The notes under the pieces are model-generated. The model was not told the DNA's origin and did not search any database. It saw only the letters and a program-made list of their open reading frames with translations. Made by a program: the position numbers and the translations under genes. DNA of 64,000 nt, from contig JAJPHD010000001.1 of assembly GCA_021325455.1 (NCBI GenBank), forward strand, positions 154,306 to 218,305. Reading direction: 5' to 3'. Shown in pieces: positions 18,511-26,456 of this stretch (within the stretch, counting starts at the first letter, position 1; every line of letters starts with the position of its first letter). The DNA comes from Actinomycetota bacterium (GTDB lineage Bacteria; Actinomycetota; Acidimicrobiia; Acidimicrobiales; JAJPHD01).

Positions 18511-18717
18511 CTAGCCGGCCTCGGTGTACCTCTCGACCAGGTACTTGTCCACGTCCTCCTCCCGCAACCGGTAGGACCGGCCCACCCTGATCGCCGGCAA
18601 CTGGCCGGAGCCGATGAGGCGGTAGACGGTCATGTTGGAGACCCGCAAGGTGGCCGCCACCTCGGCCACGGTGAGGTAGCGAGCCCGGGTGTGCTGTGGA
18701 CCTGTCAGTGGAATCAC
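18511..18717 (-). CDS. Small helix-turn-helix regulator, excisionase/BldC-like
   Basis: A 68-residue single-domain protein with a MerR/excisionase-type winged helix: YLTVAEVAATLRVSNMTVYRLI (shown in part), then the GQLPAIRVGRSYRLREEDVD wing. The length is the same as that of BldC of Streptomyces, a developmental regulator, but the sequence is nearer to generic excisionase-family proteins. I choose the GTG at 18717 because GGAG stands at the right distance; a frame start at 18801 adds 28 low-complexity residues. There is no integrase beside it, so a chromosomal regulator is more likely than a phage Xis. Confidence 0.75.
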   Translation of the reverse strand: MIPLTGPQHTRARYLTVAEVAATLRVSNMTVYRLIGSGQLPAIRVGRSYRLREEDVDKYLVERYTEAG

Positions 18718-19037
18718 CCCTTCTCCGCGCCCCTGACTGTACGCCTGCCCGGAGGGGATGGGAAAGCGGAACCGGGCCACGAGCCCGCAGGCCCCCTCCA
18801 CGTGGTCTCTTGCCGGCCCGCCTCCATGGCACTACGGTCGCTCAGGTCGGTCCGAGGGGCGTAGCCTGGCCCCGTTCGGGGAAGTGCGAGGTCGGCGAGG
18901 TTCCTCGGGCCGGCTCTTGAAGGGGCGGGGAGGGGGCGCAGGGAGCTGCCCCGCCCCCGGGTCCGTGGATGGGGTCGGCGAGACGGTTCTCCGCCAAGCC
19001 CCGGGTCCAGGCCGGGCCCCTTGGCCCGAGGCCCGGG
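18718..19037. other. Non-coding stretch with two hairpins
   Basis: No convincing gene lies between the HTH gene start and the glycosyltransferase stop. GGGGCGGGG at 18922-18930 pairs with CCCCGCCCC at 18949-18957. Nearer the glycosyltransferase stop CCGGGCC (19012-19018) pairs with GGCCCGG (19030-19036), a likely terminator for that gene. The part next to 18717 should hold the HTH promoter, but I cannot assign boxes. Confidence 0.5.
19012..19036 (-). terminator. Hairpin directly behind the MshA-like gene
   Basis: Seven-base-pair perfect stem (CCGGGCC/GGCCCGG) with an 11-base loop, starting two bases after the stop codon at 19038. It has no T-run, as is usual for G+C-rich actinobacterial terminators. 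Confidence 0.5.
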
Positions 19038-20282
19038 CTAGTCGCAGGCCACGAGGCGGCGGGCCGTGAGCCGGTGGTACAGCTCGAGGAGCCGGGCCGC
19101 GGCCTCCGACCAGCTGTAGCGCCGGGCCCGGGCCGCGGCCTGGCGGGACAGGGCCCGGGCCAGGCCGGGGTCGCTCAGGACCTGCACGGCCCGGGAGGCG
19201 AAGGCCACCGAGTCCCTCCCCTCGACCAGGTAGCCCGTCGCCCCGTCATCGACCAGGGAGAGGAGGCCCCCCACGGCCGAGGCCACGACCGGCACCCCGC
19301 AGGCGGCCGCCTCCAGGGCCACCAGGCCGAAAGACTCGGACCGGCTGGGGACCAGGCACAGGTCCATGGCCCGGTACCAGGTCGAAAGGAGCTCGTGGGG
19401 TTGGGGCTCGACGAAATGGACGGCCGTGCCCAGCCCCAGGCCACCGACCAGGGACCTCAACCGGCTGAGCTCGGCCTCCCCCTGTGGCCCGCTGGGGCCC
19501 CCGATCACCACCAGCTCGGCCGGCAGGCTCCTGCGGACGGCGGCCAGGGACCTCACCGCCACCTCGGCACCCTTCAGGGGTTGTATGCGCCCGACGAAGG
19601 CCAGCAGATGGCCTCCTTCGGCCAGACCCACCGCCCGGCGGGCCTGGGCCTTGTCACCGGGGGCGAAGAAGGCGTGGTCCACCCCGGGAGCGACCAGCTC
19701 GATGCGCTCGGGCTGGGCGCCGTAGAGCTGGACGAGCTGGTCGGCCTCGGCGGCGCAAGAGGCCAGCACGGCATCGGAGCAGGCGATGATCTCCGCCTCG
19801 GCCTCCGCCCTGCGGGCCGGCTCCGAGGCCACCACCTCCTCCATGCTGGCCTCGGCCTTCACCCGGTCCAGGGTGTGGAAGGTGGACACGAGAGGGACGC
19901 CCAGCTCGTGCTTGATGACATGGCCGGCCAGCCCCGAGAGCCAGTAGTTGGCATGGACCGCATCGGGCACGCAGCCCTCGCCGCCGGCCCCCATCCGGGC
20001 CAGCACCCCCGCTGTGAACTCCCCGGCCAGGTCGGCCATCGCTTCCTTGGGCACTGGCTCCAGAGGGCCGGCGGGGATGTGGTGCACCGCCAGCCCGGGC
20101 TCGACCATCACCGAGGGGGGCAGCTCCTCCGACCAGGCCCGCGTGTAGACGTCGCAGTGCACCCCCGCCCGGGCCAGGGCGGTGGACAGCTGGAGGACAT
20201 AGACGTTCATGCCGCCGCCGTCGCCCGTCCCGGGCTGGGCCAGCGGCGACGTATGGAAGGAGAGGACCGCCAGGCGCCGCAC
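19038..20282 (-). CDS. GT4 glycosyltransferase, MshA-like (D-inositol-3-phosphate glycosyltransferase)
   Basis: A 414-residue GT-B retaining glycosyltransferase. The N-terminus HTSPLAQPGTGDGGGMNVYV is nearly the MshA signature for binding inositol phosphate; the UDP-GlcNAc part has GRIQPLKGAE, the EX7E-type block SESFGLVALEAAACG and VVASAVGG. MshA starts mycothiol synthesis from UDP-GlcNAc and inositol-3-phosphate. No other msh gene is in the window, so a different acceptor cannot be excluded. The GTG at 20282 is preceded by TAGGGT with eight bases between and no ribosome-binding site, the leaderless pattern. Confidence 0.78.
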   Translation of the reverse strand: MRRLAVLSFHTSPLAQPGTGDGGGMNVYVLQLSTALARAGVHCDVYTRAWSEELPPSVMVEPGLAVHHIPAGPLEPVPKEAMADLAGEFTAGVLARMGAGGEGCVPDAVHANYWLSGLAGHVIKHELGVPLVSTFHTLDRVKAEASMEEVVASEPARRAEAEAEIIACSDAVLASCAAEADQLVQLYGAQPERIELVAPGVDHAFFAPGDKAQARRAVGLAEGGHLLAFVGRIQPLKGAEVAVRSLAAVRRSLPAELVVIGGPSGPQGEAELSRLRSLVGGLGLGTAVHFVEPQPHELLSTWYRAMDLCLVPSRSESFGLVALEAAACGVPVVASAVGGLLSLVDDGATGYLVEGRDSVAFASRAVQVLSDPGLARALSRQAAARARRYSWSEAAARLLELYHRLTARRLVACD

Positions 20283-20381
20283 CGGCGGCCACCCTATCGT
20301 GGCAGGCGAAACTATCGAGAGTCCGGGAGGGGGCCGGGCCCTCGCCCCGGCCGGACCGCCCCGCCCCCCGCTGCCCCGGCC

Positions 20382-20411
20382 GGCCGCCGGCCCCGTCGCC
20401 GGCCGGCGGCC
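20382..20411 (-). terminator. Strong GC hairpin behind sodX
   Basis: GGCCGCCGGC (20382-20391) and GCCGGCGGCC (20402-20411) form a perfect ten-base-pair stem with a ten-base loop, just past the stop of the protease gene at 20418. Confidence 0.6.
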
Positions 20412-20417
20412 CCCGCC

Positions 20418-20831
20418 TCAGCTCCGGCGGGCCCCCACCCTGGCTCGGCCTCCCGGGGCCACCCTTCCGGCTCTGGCCGGGGGTCCGTAGCGCCAGACCA
20501 CCTTCTGCCTTACCCGGTCCCTGGGCACCGGGCCGAAGGTCCGGCTGTCGGTGCTGGCCCCCGGGTTGTCCCCCTCCACCCACACCACCGGGCGACCGCC
20601 CGAGCCCGCCCCCGCCCATACCACCCTCTTGACCAGGTCCCGGTCCCCCACCCGGGGGTCGGCCACCACCACCAGGTCCCCGGCCCGCACCCGCCTGGTG
20701 CGGGCCACGAGGAGGCGGTCCCCGGGCAGGAGGGTGGGGGCCATGCTCTCTCCCACCACCTCCACCCGGTCCAGCCCCGCCCACCGGAGGACGGCGACCG
20801 CCCCTCCCACCAGCCCCACCGTGAACTTCAC
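20418..20831 (-). CDS. sodX: Nickel-type superoxide dismutase maturation protease
   Basis: A 137-residue S24/S26-type (signal peptidase-like) serine protease that cuts the NiSOD propeptide to expose the nickel-binding N-terminal histidine. The catalytic serine is in GESMAPTLLPGD (S29) and the lysine in DLVKRVVW (K68), followed by VEGDNPGASTDSR, the usual late motif. The N-terminus is only weakly hydrophobic. It is divergent from sodN, the expected partner. The GTG at 20831 has TACCCT seven bases upstream and no ribosome-binding site, so it is probably leaderless. The C-terminal 25 residues are Arg/Gly/Pro-rich. Confidence 0.9.
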   Translation of the reverse strand: MKFTVGLVGGAVAVLRWAGLDRVEVVGESMAPTLLPGDRLLVARTRRVRAGDLVVVADPRVGDRDLVKRVVWAGAGSGGRPVVWVEGDNPGASTDSRTFGPVPRDRVRQKVVWRYGPPARAGRVAPGGRARVGARRS

Positions 20832-20838
20832 GGACCGC

Positions 20839-20848
20839 AGGGTAGGGT
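20839..20848. promoter_or_regulatory. Overlapping back-to-back -10 boxes of sodX and sodN
   Basis: On the minus strand TACCCT (20844 down to 20839) lies seven bases before the sodX GTG. On the plus strand TAGGGT (20843-20848) lies ahead of a 26-base or so leader that carries AAGGAG (20869-20874) before the sodN ATG. The two hexamers share two bases, so the two promoters should compete for polymerase. No known nickel or iron regulator site is evident to me. Confidence 0.5.
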
Positions 20849-20880
20849 GAGTGGGTCAACCCGAGATCAAGGAGCACGGC

Positions 20881-21300
20881 ATGCGCATGTCGATACGCCT
20901 ACTGTCCCTCGTAGATCGGCTGAGCCCTCCCCGCCTCGCTCAGGCCCACTGCGACCTGCCCTGCGGGGTGTACGACCCGGCGCAGGCACGCATCGAGGCG
21001 GAGTCCGTGAAGGCCATCATGGAGAAGTTCCACAGCTCCGATGACAACGTCTTCAAGACCCGCGCCGTCCAGATAAAGGAGGAGCGGGCCGAGCTGGTGA
21101 AGCACCACCTCTGGGTGCTGTGGACCGACTACTTCAAGCCTGCCCACCTGGAGCGCTACCCCCAGCTGCACCAGCTGTTCTGGAAGGCAACCAAGGCCGC
21201 CGGCGAGTCCAAGCACAGCACGGACGTGGCCGTGGCCCAGGACCTCCTCGACCAGATCGCCGAGATCGACAAGATCTTCTGGGAGACCAAGCAGGGCTGA
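20881..21300 (+). CDS. sodN: Nickel superoxide dismutase
   Basis: A 139-residue precursor of the nickel-containing superoxide dismutase, which disproportionates superoxide in the cytoplasm as a hexamer. A 22-residue propeptide is followed by the nickel hook HCDLPCGVYDP, where His23, Cys24 and Cys28 of the precursor become His1, Cys2 and Cys6 after cleavage by SodX. The mature part is then 117 residues, the same as in Streptomyces NiSOD. The ATG at 20881 is chosen over an in-frame GTG at 20851 because AAGGAG stands six bases before it. Confidence 0.96.
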   Translation: MRMSIRLLSLVDRLSPPRLAQAHCDLPCGVYDPAQARIEAESVKAIMEKFHSSDDNVFKTRAVQIKEERAELVKHHLWVLWTDYFKPAHLERYPQLHQLFWKATKAAGESKHSTDVAVAQDLLDQIAEIDKIFWETKQG

Positions 21301-21308
21301 GCGCCGAG

Positions 21309-21346
21309 CCAGCCGGGGCCGGGGCCTGGTGCCAGGCCCCGGCTGG
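21309..21346. terminator. Two-way terminator between sodN and the MoaD-like gene
   Basis: CCAGCCGGGGCC (21309-21320) pairs perfectly with GGCCCCGGCTGG (21335-21346). An alternative inner stem GGGGCCTGG/CCAGGCCCC with a two-base loop can also form. It fills the 47-base gap between two convergent stops. Confidence 0.7.
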
Positions 21347-21347
21347 G

Positions 21348-21584
21348 TCAGCCTCCCGACACCGGCGGCAGCACCGCCACCTCGTCGTCCTCACTCACGG
21401 GAGCCTCCTCCCCCGTCGGCAGGCCGTTGAGCCACACCCGGCTCCCGGCCAGCACCCCGGCGAACTGCCCCCCGTACCTATTTCTGGCCTCGGCCAGGAC
21501 CTCGCCCACCGTGGCCCCCGCCAGCTCGGCCCGGCCGGTCCCGGCGGCCTCCCGGGCGGCGGCAAACAGACGCAGGACGGCCAC
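21348..21584 (-). CDS. MoaD/ThiS-family ubiquitin-like sulfur carrier
   Basis: A 78-residue beta-grasp protein that ends in the di-glycine tail (PPVSGG) needed for adenylation and thiocarboxylation. Conserved parts are VLRLFAAAREAAG at the N-terminus, LNGLPT and the EDDEVAVLPPVSGG end. Such proteins donate sulfur for molybdopterin, thiamine or thio-amino-acid synthesis. No MoaE, MoeB or thi gene is nearby, so the pathway is open. GTG at 21584 follows GGGAGG at good spacing; the gene lies 14 bases after a MaoC-type gene. Confidence 0.82.
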   Translation of the reverse strand: MAVLRLFAAAREAAGTGRAELAGATVGEVLAEARNRYGGQFAGVLAGSRVWLNGLPTGEEAPVSEDDEVAVLPPVSGG

Positions 21585-21598
21585 GAGGGACCTCCCGG

Positions 21599-22447
21599 CT
21601 AGTCCCGGACCTCGGCCCGGCCGTGGGTGATGACCGTCCGGCCCCCACTTGACGCCTCGAAGGCATAGGCGTGGCCTCCGTCCACCCGCCCGGCGTCGTA
21701 GACGGTGGTCACCAGGTCGTTCCCGGGGAAGACGAAGCCGCCGAACCGCACCGCCAGCCGGGCCAGGCGGGCAGGGTCGTCGCCGGCTGCCAAGCGGATC
21801 ACTGCCTGGCCGCACATGGCCATGACGCAAAGCCCGTGGGCGATTATCCCGGGCAGGCCCACGCTCCTGGCGAAGTCCTCGTCCACGTGTATGGGCATCT
21901 GGTCCCCGGAGGCGTCGCGGTACCGGTAGGTCTGGTCCTCGTCCACGTGCACCGTGTGGGAGCCGACCGGAGAAGAGCGTGCCCCCTCGGGGAAGGTGTG
22001 GCTCGGCTTGTCGGGACCAGCGCTTCCCCCCCCGGTCATGCCCCTTATGAACAGCGTCACGTACTGGTCCAGGACCGCCTCGCCCCCTTCGGCGTCGGTG
22101 CTGCGCACCAGGATCGTGAATCGGGTCCCCGATGGCCCCACCCGCACGCTGTGGGCCTGGGCCCGCGTAGCCAGGGAGCGCCCGGGCACCAATGGCCGGT
22201 GGAAGTGCATGTCCTGCTCACCGTGCACCACCATCATCAGGGCCTCGGCGGGCACCACGTCCCCGGCGGCCAGGCCCATGGCCTCCCAGGTGGGCACCAC
22301 CCCGAAGAGGGGAGGGGCCAGCTTCCCCGACCGGTACGCCTCGTTGGGGTCGTTGGTGGCGTCGGCATAGGCCCTGGCCCGCTCGGGGTCGATCGGCTCC
22401 ACCCGCTCGGGGTAAACGGTCCCCAGCTTGTCCAAGGGCAGCGCCAC
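21599..22447 (-). CDS. MaoC-type double hot-dog dehydratase
   Basis: A 282-residue protein with two hot-dog halves. The C-terminal half has the hydratase-2 signature GDQMPIHVDEDFARSVGLPGIIAHGLC (in part), with Asp and His in the places of the catalytic pair; the N-terminal half (DPERARAYADATNDPNEAY, HGEQDMHFHRPL) is the usual decayed partner domain. It should hydrate trans-2-enoyl-CoA in fatty-acid or steroid breakdown. The GTG at 22447 has GGGAG five bases upstream; the frame start at 22888 is discarded because it overlaps the divergent metallopeptidase gene. Confidence 0.82.
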   Translation of the reverse strand: MALPLDKLGTVYPERVEPIDPERARAYADATNDPNEAYRSGKLAPPLFGVVPTWEAMGLAAGDVVPAEALMMVVHGEQDMHFHRPLVPGRSLATRAQAHSVRVGPSGTRFTILVRSTDAEGGEAVLDQYVTLFIRGMTGGGSAGPDKPSHTFPEGARSSPVGSHTVHVDEDQTYRYRDASGDQMPIHVDEDFARSVGLPGIIAHGLCVMAMCGQAVIRLAAGDDPARLARLAVRFGGFVFPGNDLVTTVYDAGRVDGGHAYAFEASSGGRTVITHGRAEVRD

Positions 22448-22504
22448 GCCTGCTCCCGCTCCTTTCTCCTCCGCCCCGGCCCGTCGACAGGCTAGCGTCG
22501 CGCC

Positions 22505-22987
22505 GTGGAGGTCGAGGTCGTCCGCAGCCCCCGCCGTCACCGCACCGTCCAGGCCCGCCGGGTCGGGGACGTCCTCAGGGTCAGCATCCCGGCCACCATG
22601 ACCAAGGCCGAGGAGCAACGGTGGGTGGCCGAGATGGTGGCGAGGGTGGAGCGAAGGATCCAGGCCAGCCGGATCGATCTCGGCACGCGAGCCCGGGAGC
22701 TGGCCCGGCGGCACCGCCTTCCCCTCCCGAGCACCATCCGCTGGGTGGACAACCAGCACTGCCGCTGGGGGTCGTGCACCCCCGCTGAGGGGACGGTGAG
22801 GATCTCCTCCCGCCTCACCTCGGTCCCCCCCTGGGTCCTGGACTATGTCATCGTCCACGAGCTGGCCCACCTGGTGACCCCGAGCCATGATCGGCGCTTC
22901 TGGTCCCTGGTGAACCGCTACCCCAGGGCCGAGCGTGCCCGTGGCTACCTCATGGCCATGGGGGCCGAGGCCGACCTAGACACCTGA
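22505..22987 (+). CDS. YgjP-like (DUF45) zinc metallopeptidase
   Basis: A 160-residue cytoplasmic protein with the zinc-protease motif HELAHL (residues 118-123) and the family block WGSCTPAEGTVRISSRL about 30 residues earlier, followed by SHDRRFWSLVNRY where the third ligand side is expected. The substrate of these proteins is unknown. The GTG at 22505 has TAGCGT six bases upstream and no ribosome-binding site, so it looks leaderless; it is divergent from the MaoC-type gene with only 57 bases between them. Confidence 0.83.
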   Translation: MEVEVVRSPRRHRTVQARRVGDVLRVSIPATMTKAEEQRWVAEMVARVERRIQASRIDLGTRARELARRHRLPLPSTIRWVDNQHCRWGSCTPAEGTVRISSRLTSVPPWVLDYVIVHELAHLVTPSHDRRFWSLVNRYPRAERARGYLMAMGAEADLDT

Positions 22988-23048
22988 TCAGGAGTGGCAC
23001 CCGCTCCCAGCGGCGTGGCCGCCGGCCGTCTGTCCCCGGGTTCGGCCC

Positions 23049-23438
23049 TCAAGCCTGACCGGAGGCGCTCCTCGCCTCCCGCTCGGCGGCTTCCTGGTCC
23101 TCGAGGCACAGCCGGGCCGCAGGTATGGCCTCCAGGCGGTCGGAGGCTATGGGCCTGCCGCAGGCCTCACAGGTCCCGTAGGTACCCTCCTCCAGGCGGC
23201 GGAGGGCATGCTCCACGTCCGCCAGCTCGGCCGAGACCTGCTCGTAGATGGAGAGGTCCCGCTCCCGGTCGAAGGTCTCGGTCCCCACGTCGGCCTGGTG
23301 CTGGTCAGAGCCGGACAGCTCGGACAGGTTGGCACTCTCTGACTCGCTGGTGAGGCCGGACCGCTCGAACTCGTCCCGCAGCCCGGCCAACCTGGCTCGC
23401 TCGCTCTCCAGGTGCTCGCGGGCGGCGGACTGTTCCAT
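23049..23438 (-). CDS. DksA/TraR-type zinc-finger protein
   Basis: A 129-residue protein with an N-terminal coiled coil (residues about 1-30 and 55-80) and a C-terminal zinc-finger-like end GTYGTCEACGRPI ... LCLEDQ. DksA-type proteins enter the RNA polymerase secondary channel. Only three of the four usual cysteines are present: the last CxxC is CLED. The acidic tip residues of DksA are not obvious. The ATG at 23438 has TACCAT seven bases upstream and no ribosome-binding site (leaderless pattern). Confidence 0.82.
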   Translation of the reverse strand: MEQSAAREHLESERARLAGLRDEFERSGLTSESESANLSELSGSDQHQADVGTETFDRERDLSIYEQVSAELADVEHALRRLEEGTYGTCEACGRPIASDRLEAIPAARLCLEDQEAAEREARSASGQA

Positions 23439-23477
23439 GGCCGCGATGGTACCCCGGCCGGGCCTGGCCCATCCCCC

Positions 23478-25037
23478 TCAGCCGATGGACGTCCCGGACA
23501 CCTGCGTGGCGTAGTCGGTGTGGTCGCAGGACACAGTGTTGGTCTCGGCCGACGTGCACTCGCCGGCGTTGGCCGTGCCCACGTTGTCCGAGTACTGGTC
23601 GTCCGAGTAGGCGATGGAGGCCAACCCCGTGGTCGGACTCACGGCCACCCCGAAGTCGTCGTAGAGGTCCCGGTTGTCGTTCCCGTTGGTCGTGCAGGAG
23701 ACCCCGCCCTGGCAGACTCCGCCGTAATGGACGACCGGCGTGACCTGGTGCTGGGTCCAGCCCCCGCCCTTCAGGACCTTCAGGTCCTGGGAGAAGAAGA
23801 CGTACCAGGGCTCGTTCTGGCAGGTGTAGGTGCCGGTGCTGCCGCAGGTCTGGTAGTTGGCCGCTGCCGGGGTGCCGTAGTAGACGATGTCCACCTCGCC
23901 GGCCGACCCTGCCGCCATCCAGGGGTAGATGGCCGTGGTGGCCGACCCGGAATTCACCTTGACGGGCTTGCTCCAGCGCTGGCCGTGGTCGGTGGAGTAG
24001 CTGACGTAGACGTTGTGGTCGTTGGACCACGATGCATAGACGTTGCCGGCCGAGTCCACCGCCACGTTGGGGAAGTTGTTGTCGAGGCCCTGGTTGGGGT
24101 TGCCGTTGTAGACCACGTAGTCGGTGAAGCTGAGCACGGGCTCGCCCCCGGCGCTCACTCCCGTCGGTGTTCCCACCGCCATGTAGGCGGTGCTCAGGTT
24201 GGAGCAGGTGACCACCTGGCTGACCCCGGGCGGGCAGCCGACGAAGATCTGGTAGACGTCACCGGTCCTCTGGTCCACGGCGATGTTGCCGATCTCGTTG
24301 CCCTCCATGGTGGCGGCGTAGATGCTGGGCTGGGCCGGGTTGATGGCGTCGTAGGTGTCGACGCTGGTGGGGACGCCGTTCACCGTCTGGCCCTCGTTGA
24401 CGATGATCTCGTCCCCGGCCCCGATGGCGTGGTACGAGACGTAGAAGCCGTTGGCCCCGTAGGGGGCGATCCATTCCCTGTCGTCGGCCGGCACGGTGGC
24501 CGACAGCTCGTTGCTGGTCCAGGTGTTCCCCGCGTCCTGGGAGGCGCTCACGGTCACGTCACCCAGGGTGAGGCTGGCCACGTAGATGTTGTAGGTGCCG
24601 GAGCTGTTCTTGACCGGAGCGGTGGCCAGGTCGGTGTCGCCGCCGCCGGGGGCGACACCGGTGGCCCCGCTCACGGCTGAGATGGCATTGGGCTGGGGAA
24701 GGGAGGTGTAGGAGAGGCCGTTGTCGGTCGACCTCCAGGCGTCGGTTCCGGCGCCCAGGCCGTTCTCCGACGAGATGAAGAAGGAGCCGTCCCGGGCGGC
24801 CCGGATCTGAGGCTCGGCGGCCTGGTTGTAGGTGCTGGTCGAACCGGGCGGCGGAGGCGGGAGAGGGGCATGGACGAACTCACCGGCGGCACCACCCTTC
24901 CCGCCCGGACGGTGCCCGGTCCCATGCCGGGAATGGCCGGTTGAGGCATGGGCCGCCCCGGGCGCCACTGCCAGGGGCAACGAGGCCGCTGCCAATGCCA
25001 CCGCCCAACGTCCCCCGTGCCGGCGCCAAGCTCCCAT
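23478..25037 (-). CDS. Secreted BNR/sialidase-like beta-propeller protein of unknown function
   Basis: A 519-residue exported protein. The ATG at 25037 follows AAAGGAGGGG; the N-terminus has RR, a hydrophobic core and a TAT/Sec-like cleavage region ending in AAHAS. A His/Gly/Pro-rich spacer (to about residue 65) leads to repeats with Asp-box-like elements (SRSTDNGLSYTSL-type, QDAGNTWTS, STDHGQRWSKP) typical of sialidase-fold propellers. Sialidase active-site arginines are not evident to me, so enzyme activity is not claimed. Two Cys pairs suggest disulfides. It resembles the 9.7-11.5 kb secreted protein in composition and in the GANGFYVSYH-type motif. Confidence 0.75.
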   Translation of the reverse strand: MGAWRRHGGRWAVALAAASLPLAVAPGAAHASTGHSRHGTGHRPGGKGGAAGEFVHAPLPPPPPGSTSTYNQAAEPQIRAARDGSFFISSENGLGAGTDAWRSTDNGLSYTSLPQPNAISAVSGATGVAPGGGDTDLATAPVKNSSGTYNIYVASLTLGDVTVSASQDAGNTWTSNELSATVPADDREWIAPYGANGFYVSYHAIGAGDEIIVNEGQTVNGVPTSVDTYDAINPAQPSIYAATMEGNEIGNIAVDQRTGDVYQIFVGCPPGVSQVVTCSNLSTAYMAVGTPTGVSAGGEPVLSFTDYVVYNGNPNQGLDNNFPNVAVDSAGNVYASWSNDHNVYVSYSTDHGQRWSKPVKVNSGSATTAIYPWMAAGSAGEVDIVYYGTPAAANYQTCGSTGTYTCQNEPWYVFFSQDLKVLKGGGWTQHQVTPVVHYGGVCQGGVSCTTNGNDNRDLYDDFGVAVSPTTGLASIAYSDDQYSDNVGTANAGECTSAETNTVSCDHTDYATQVSGTSIG

Positions 25038-25275
25038 CGTCCCCTCCTTTGAGGTCCGGTGCTCTAGGCCGAACAGGCTAGTCCGTCGACATCCGGAGTT
25101 CAAAGTTGGAGGCGCTGCCTTCCCCTACCGGCCGGCGCAGGCCGCCGCTGGCATGGCTCGGCCGGCGGGGGGCGGGCACCTGCAGGCGGGGGGGCACCTG
25201 CCGGCGGGCGAGGGCACCGGCCGGGGGGGCGGCCCGGGCCAAGAGGTCCCCGCCGGTGGGCCTAGCATCGCGACC

Positions 25276-25348
25276 GGGCCGCTAGCTCATCGGGTAGAGC
25301 AGGGGACTTTTAATCCCAAGGTGCCGGGTTCGAGCCCCGGGCGGCCCA
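25276..25348 (+). tRNA. tRNA-Lys (anticodon TTT)
   Basis: A 73-base cloverleaf: acceptor GGGCCGC pairs with GCGGCCC, D-arm AGCTCATCGGGTAGAGC, anticodon loop CTTTTAA, T-arm CCGGGTTCGAGCCCCGG. The discriminator is A; the CCA end is not encoded. Confidence 0.95.
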
Positions 25349-25496
25349 CCTGCCCGATCGGGCCGGGGCCCCGCGGGCAGGTCCGAGCCCGGCACCGCTG
25401 CCTCCCATCGACCGTTGCCCTTCACCGGCCGACCAGCGGTTCCCGTCTTCGGGGGCGCGACCAAGAGGGCCGCCCCCTGCGGGCAAACTTCCCGGC

Positions 25497-26384
25497 ATGG
25501 CCTGGACCCTCCCCCAACGCTGGCGGACGCGCCACGAACTCAAGGTCCCCCGGACGACCCCCTACTTCTGGCTGGGCAAGGGCGTGTCGACGGCCTTGGG
25601 CGAAGCCACGTCGGACTACCTCGTCCACACCATCCACCCCGTGCCCGCCGTCCTGCTCGGCTTCGCCGGCTTCGTGGTGGCCATGGTCCTGCAGCTGAGG
25701 GCACCGCGGTACCTCGCCTGGACCTACTGGTTCGCGGTGGGGATGGTGGGGATCTTCGGCACCATGGCCGCCGACGTGGTGCACGTGGGCATGGGGATCC
25801 CCTACTTCATCTCGGCCCCCTTCTTCGCCATCGTCCTCGCCGCCGTCTTCGTCACCTGGAACGCCACCGAGCCCACCCTGTCGGTCCATGCCATCGACAC
25901 CTTCCGGCGGGAGCTCTTCTACTGGGCGGCGGTGGTGGCCACCTTCGCCCTGGGCACGGCCGCCGGCGACCTGACCGCGGTCACCTTCCACATCGGCTAC
26001 CTCCCCTCCATCGCCCTGTATGCCGCCATCATCACCGTCCCAGCCATCGGCTACTGGCGCGGGCGCTGGAGCCCGGCCTTCGCCTTCTGGTTCGCCTACG
26101 TGGTCACCCGCCCCCTGGGGGCATCCGTCGCCGACGGCTTCGGCAAGCCCCCCTCCCTGGGCGGCCTGGGCTACGGCGACGGCCGCGTGGCTCTGGTCCT
26201 CGCCATCATCATGGTCCTGGTCGTCGCCTATCTGGCCCGCACCAAGGTCGACGTCCAGCGGGGGGGACGCCACGCCCGCTCCAGGTACACGGTGATGGAG
26301 GATCCCAGCGGCAACATCGTGGGCATCGTGCCACGCGTGGACCCCTGGCCCGAGGAGGAGGAGTCCGGCCGGGCCCCGGGGTGA
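25497..26384 (+). CDS. COG4705-type multi-pass membrane protein of unknown function
   Basis: A 295-residue inner-membrane protein with about seven hydrophobic helices between residues 45 and 250. Conserved features of the family seen here are VPRTTPYFWLGKGVSTALGE (an amphipathic start), LAWTYWFAVGMV, ATEPTLSVHAIDTFRRELFYW and FALGTAAGDL. The biochemical role of the family is not known. The C-terminal 45 residues are hydrophilic and acidic. The ATG at 25497 is the only start that keeps the N-terminal motif; CAAACT seven bases upstream may be a weak leaderless -10. It stands alone after tRNA-Lys. Confidence 0.75.
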   Translation: MAWTLPQRWRTRHELKVPRTTPYFWLGKGVSTALGEATSDYLVHTIHPVPAVLLGFAGFVVAMVLQLRAPRYLAWTYWFAVGMVGIFGTMAADVVHVGMGIPYFISAPFFAIVLAAVFVTWNATEPTLSVHAIDTFRRELFYWAAVVATFALGTAAGDLTAVTFHIGYLPSIALYAAIITVPAIGYWRGRWSPAFAFWFAYVVTRPLGASVADGFGKPPSLGGLGYGDGRVALVLAIIMVLVVAYLARTKVDVQRGGRHARSRYTVMEDPSGNIVGIVPRVDPWPEEEESGRAPG

Positions 26385-26456
26385 TCGGCCCGCCCCGGCC
26401 GGCCCGTTCCGCCACCAGCCTGAGCTCAGTGATACCGGGCGTTCCTAATCTTGACG

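Noticed and set aside
18511-18717. Phage excisionase with a nearby prophage
   Set aside because: The HTH type occurs in excisionases, but no integrase, att site or phage gene is adjacent; a BldC-like chromosomal regulator fits better.
20281-20417. Small gene between the MshA-like gene and sodX
   Set aside because: The stretch is a GC hairpin and promoter region; the frames are short Pro/Arg/Gly sequences without start signals.
25104-25275. Regulatory RNA or repeat array before tRNA-Lys
   Set aside because: It has a loose GGCACCTGC-type duplication in G-rich sequence but no stable or regular structure that I can support.
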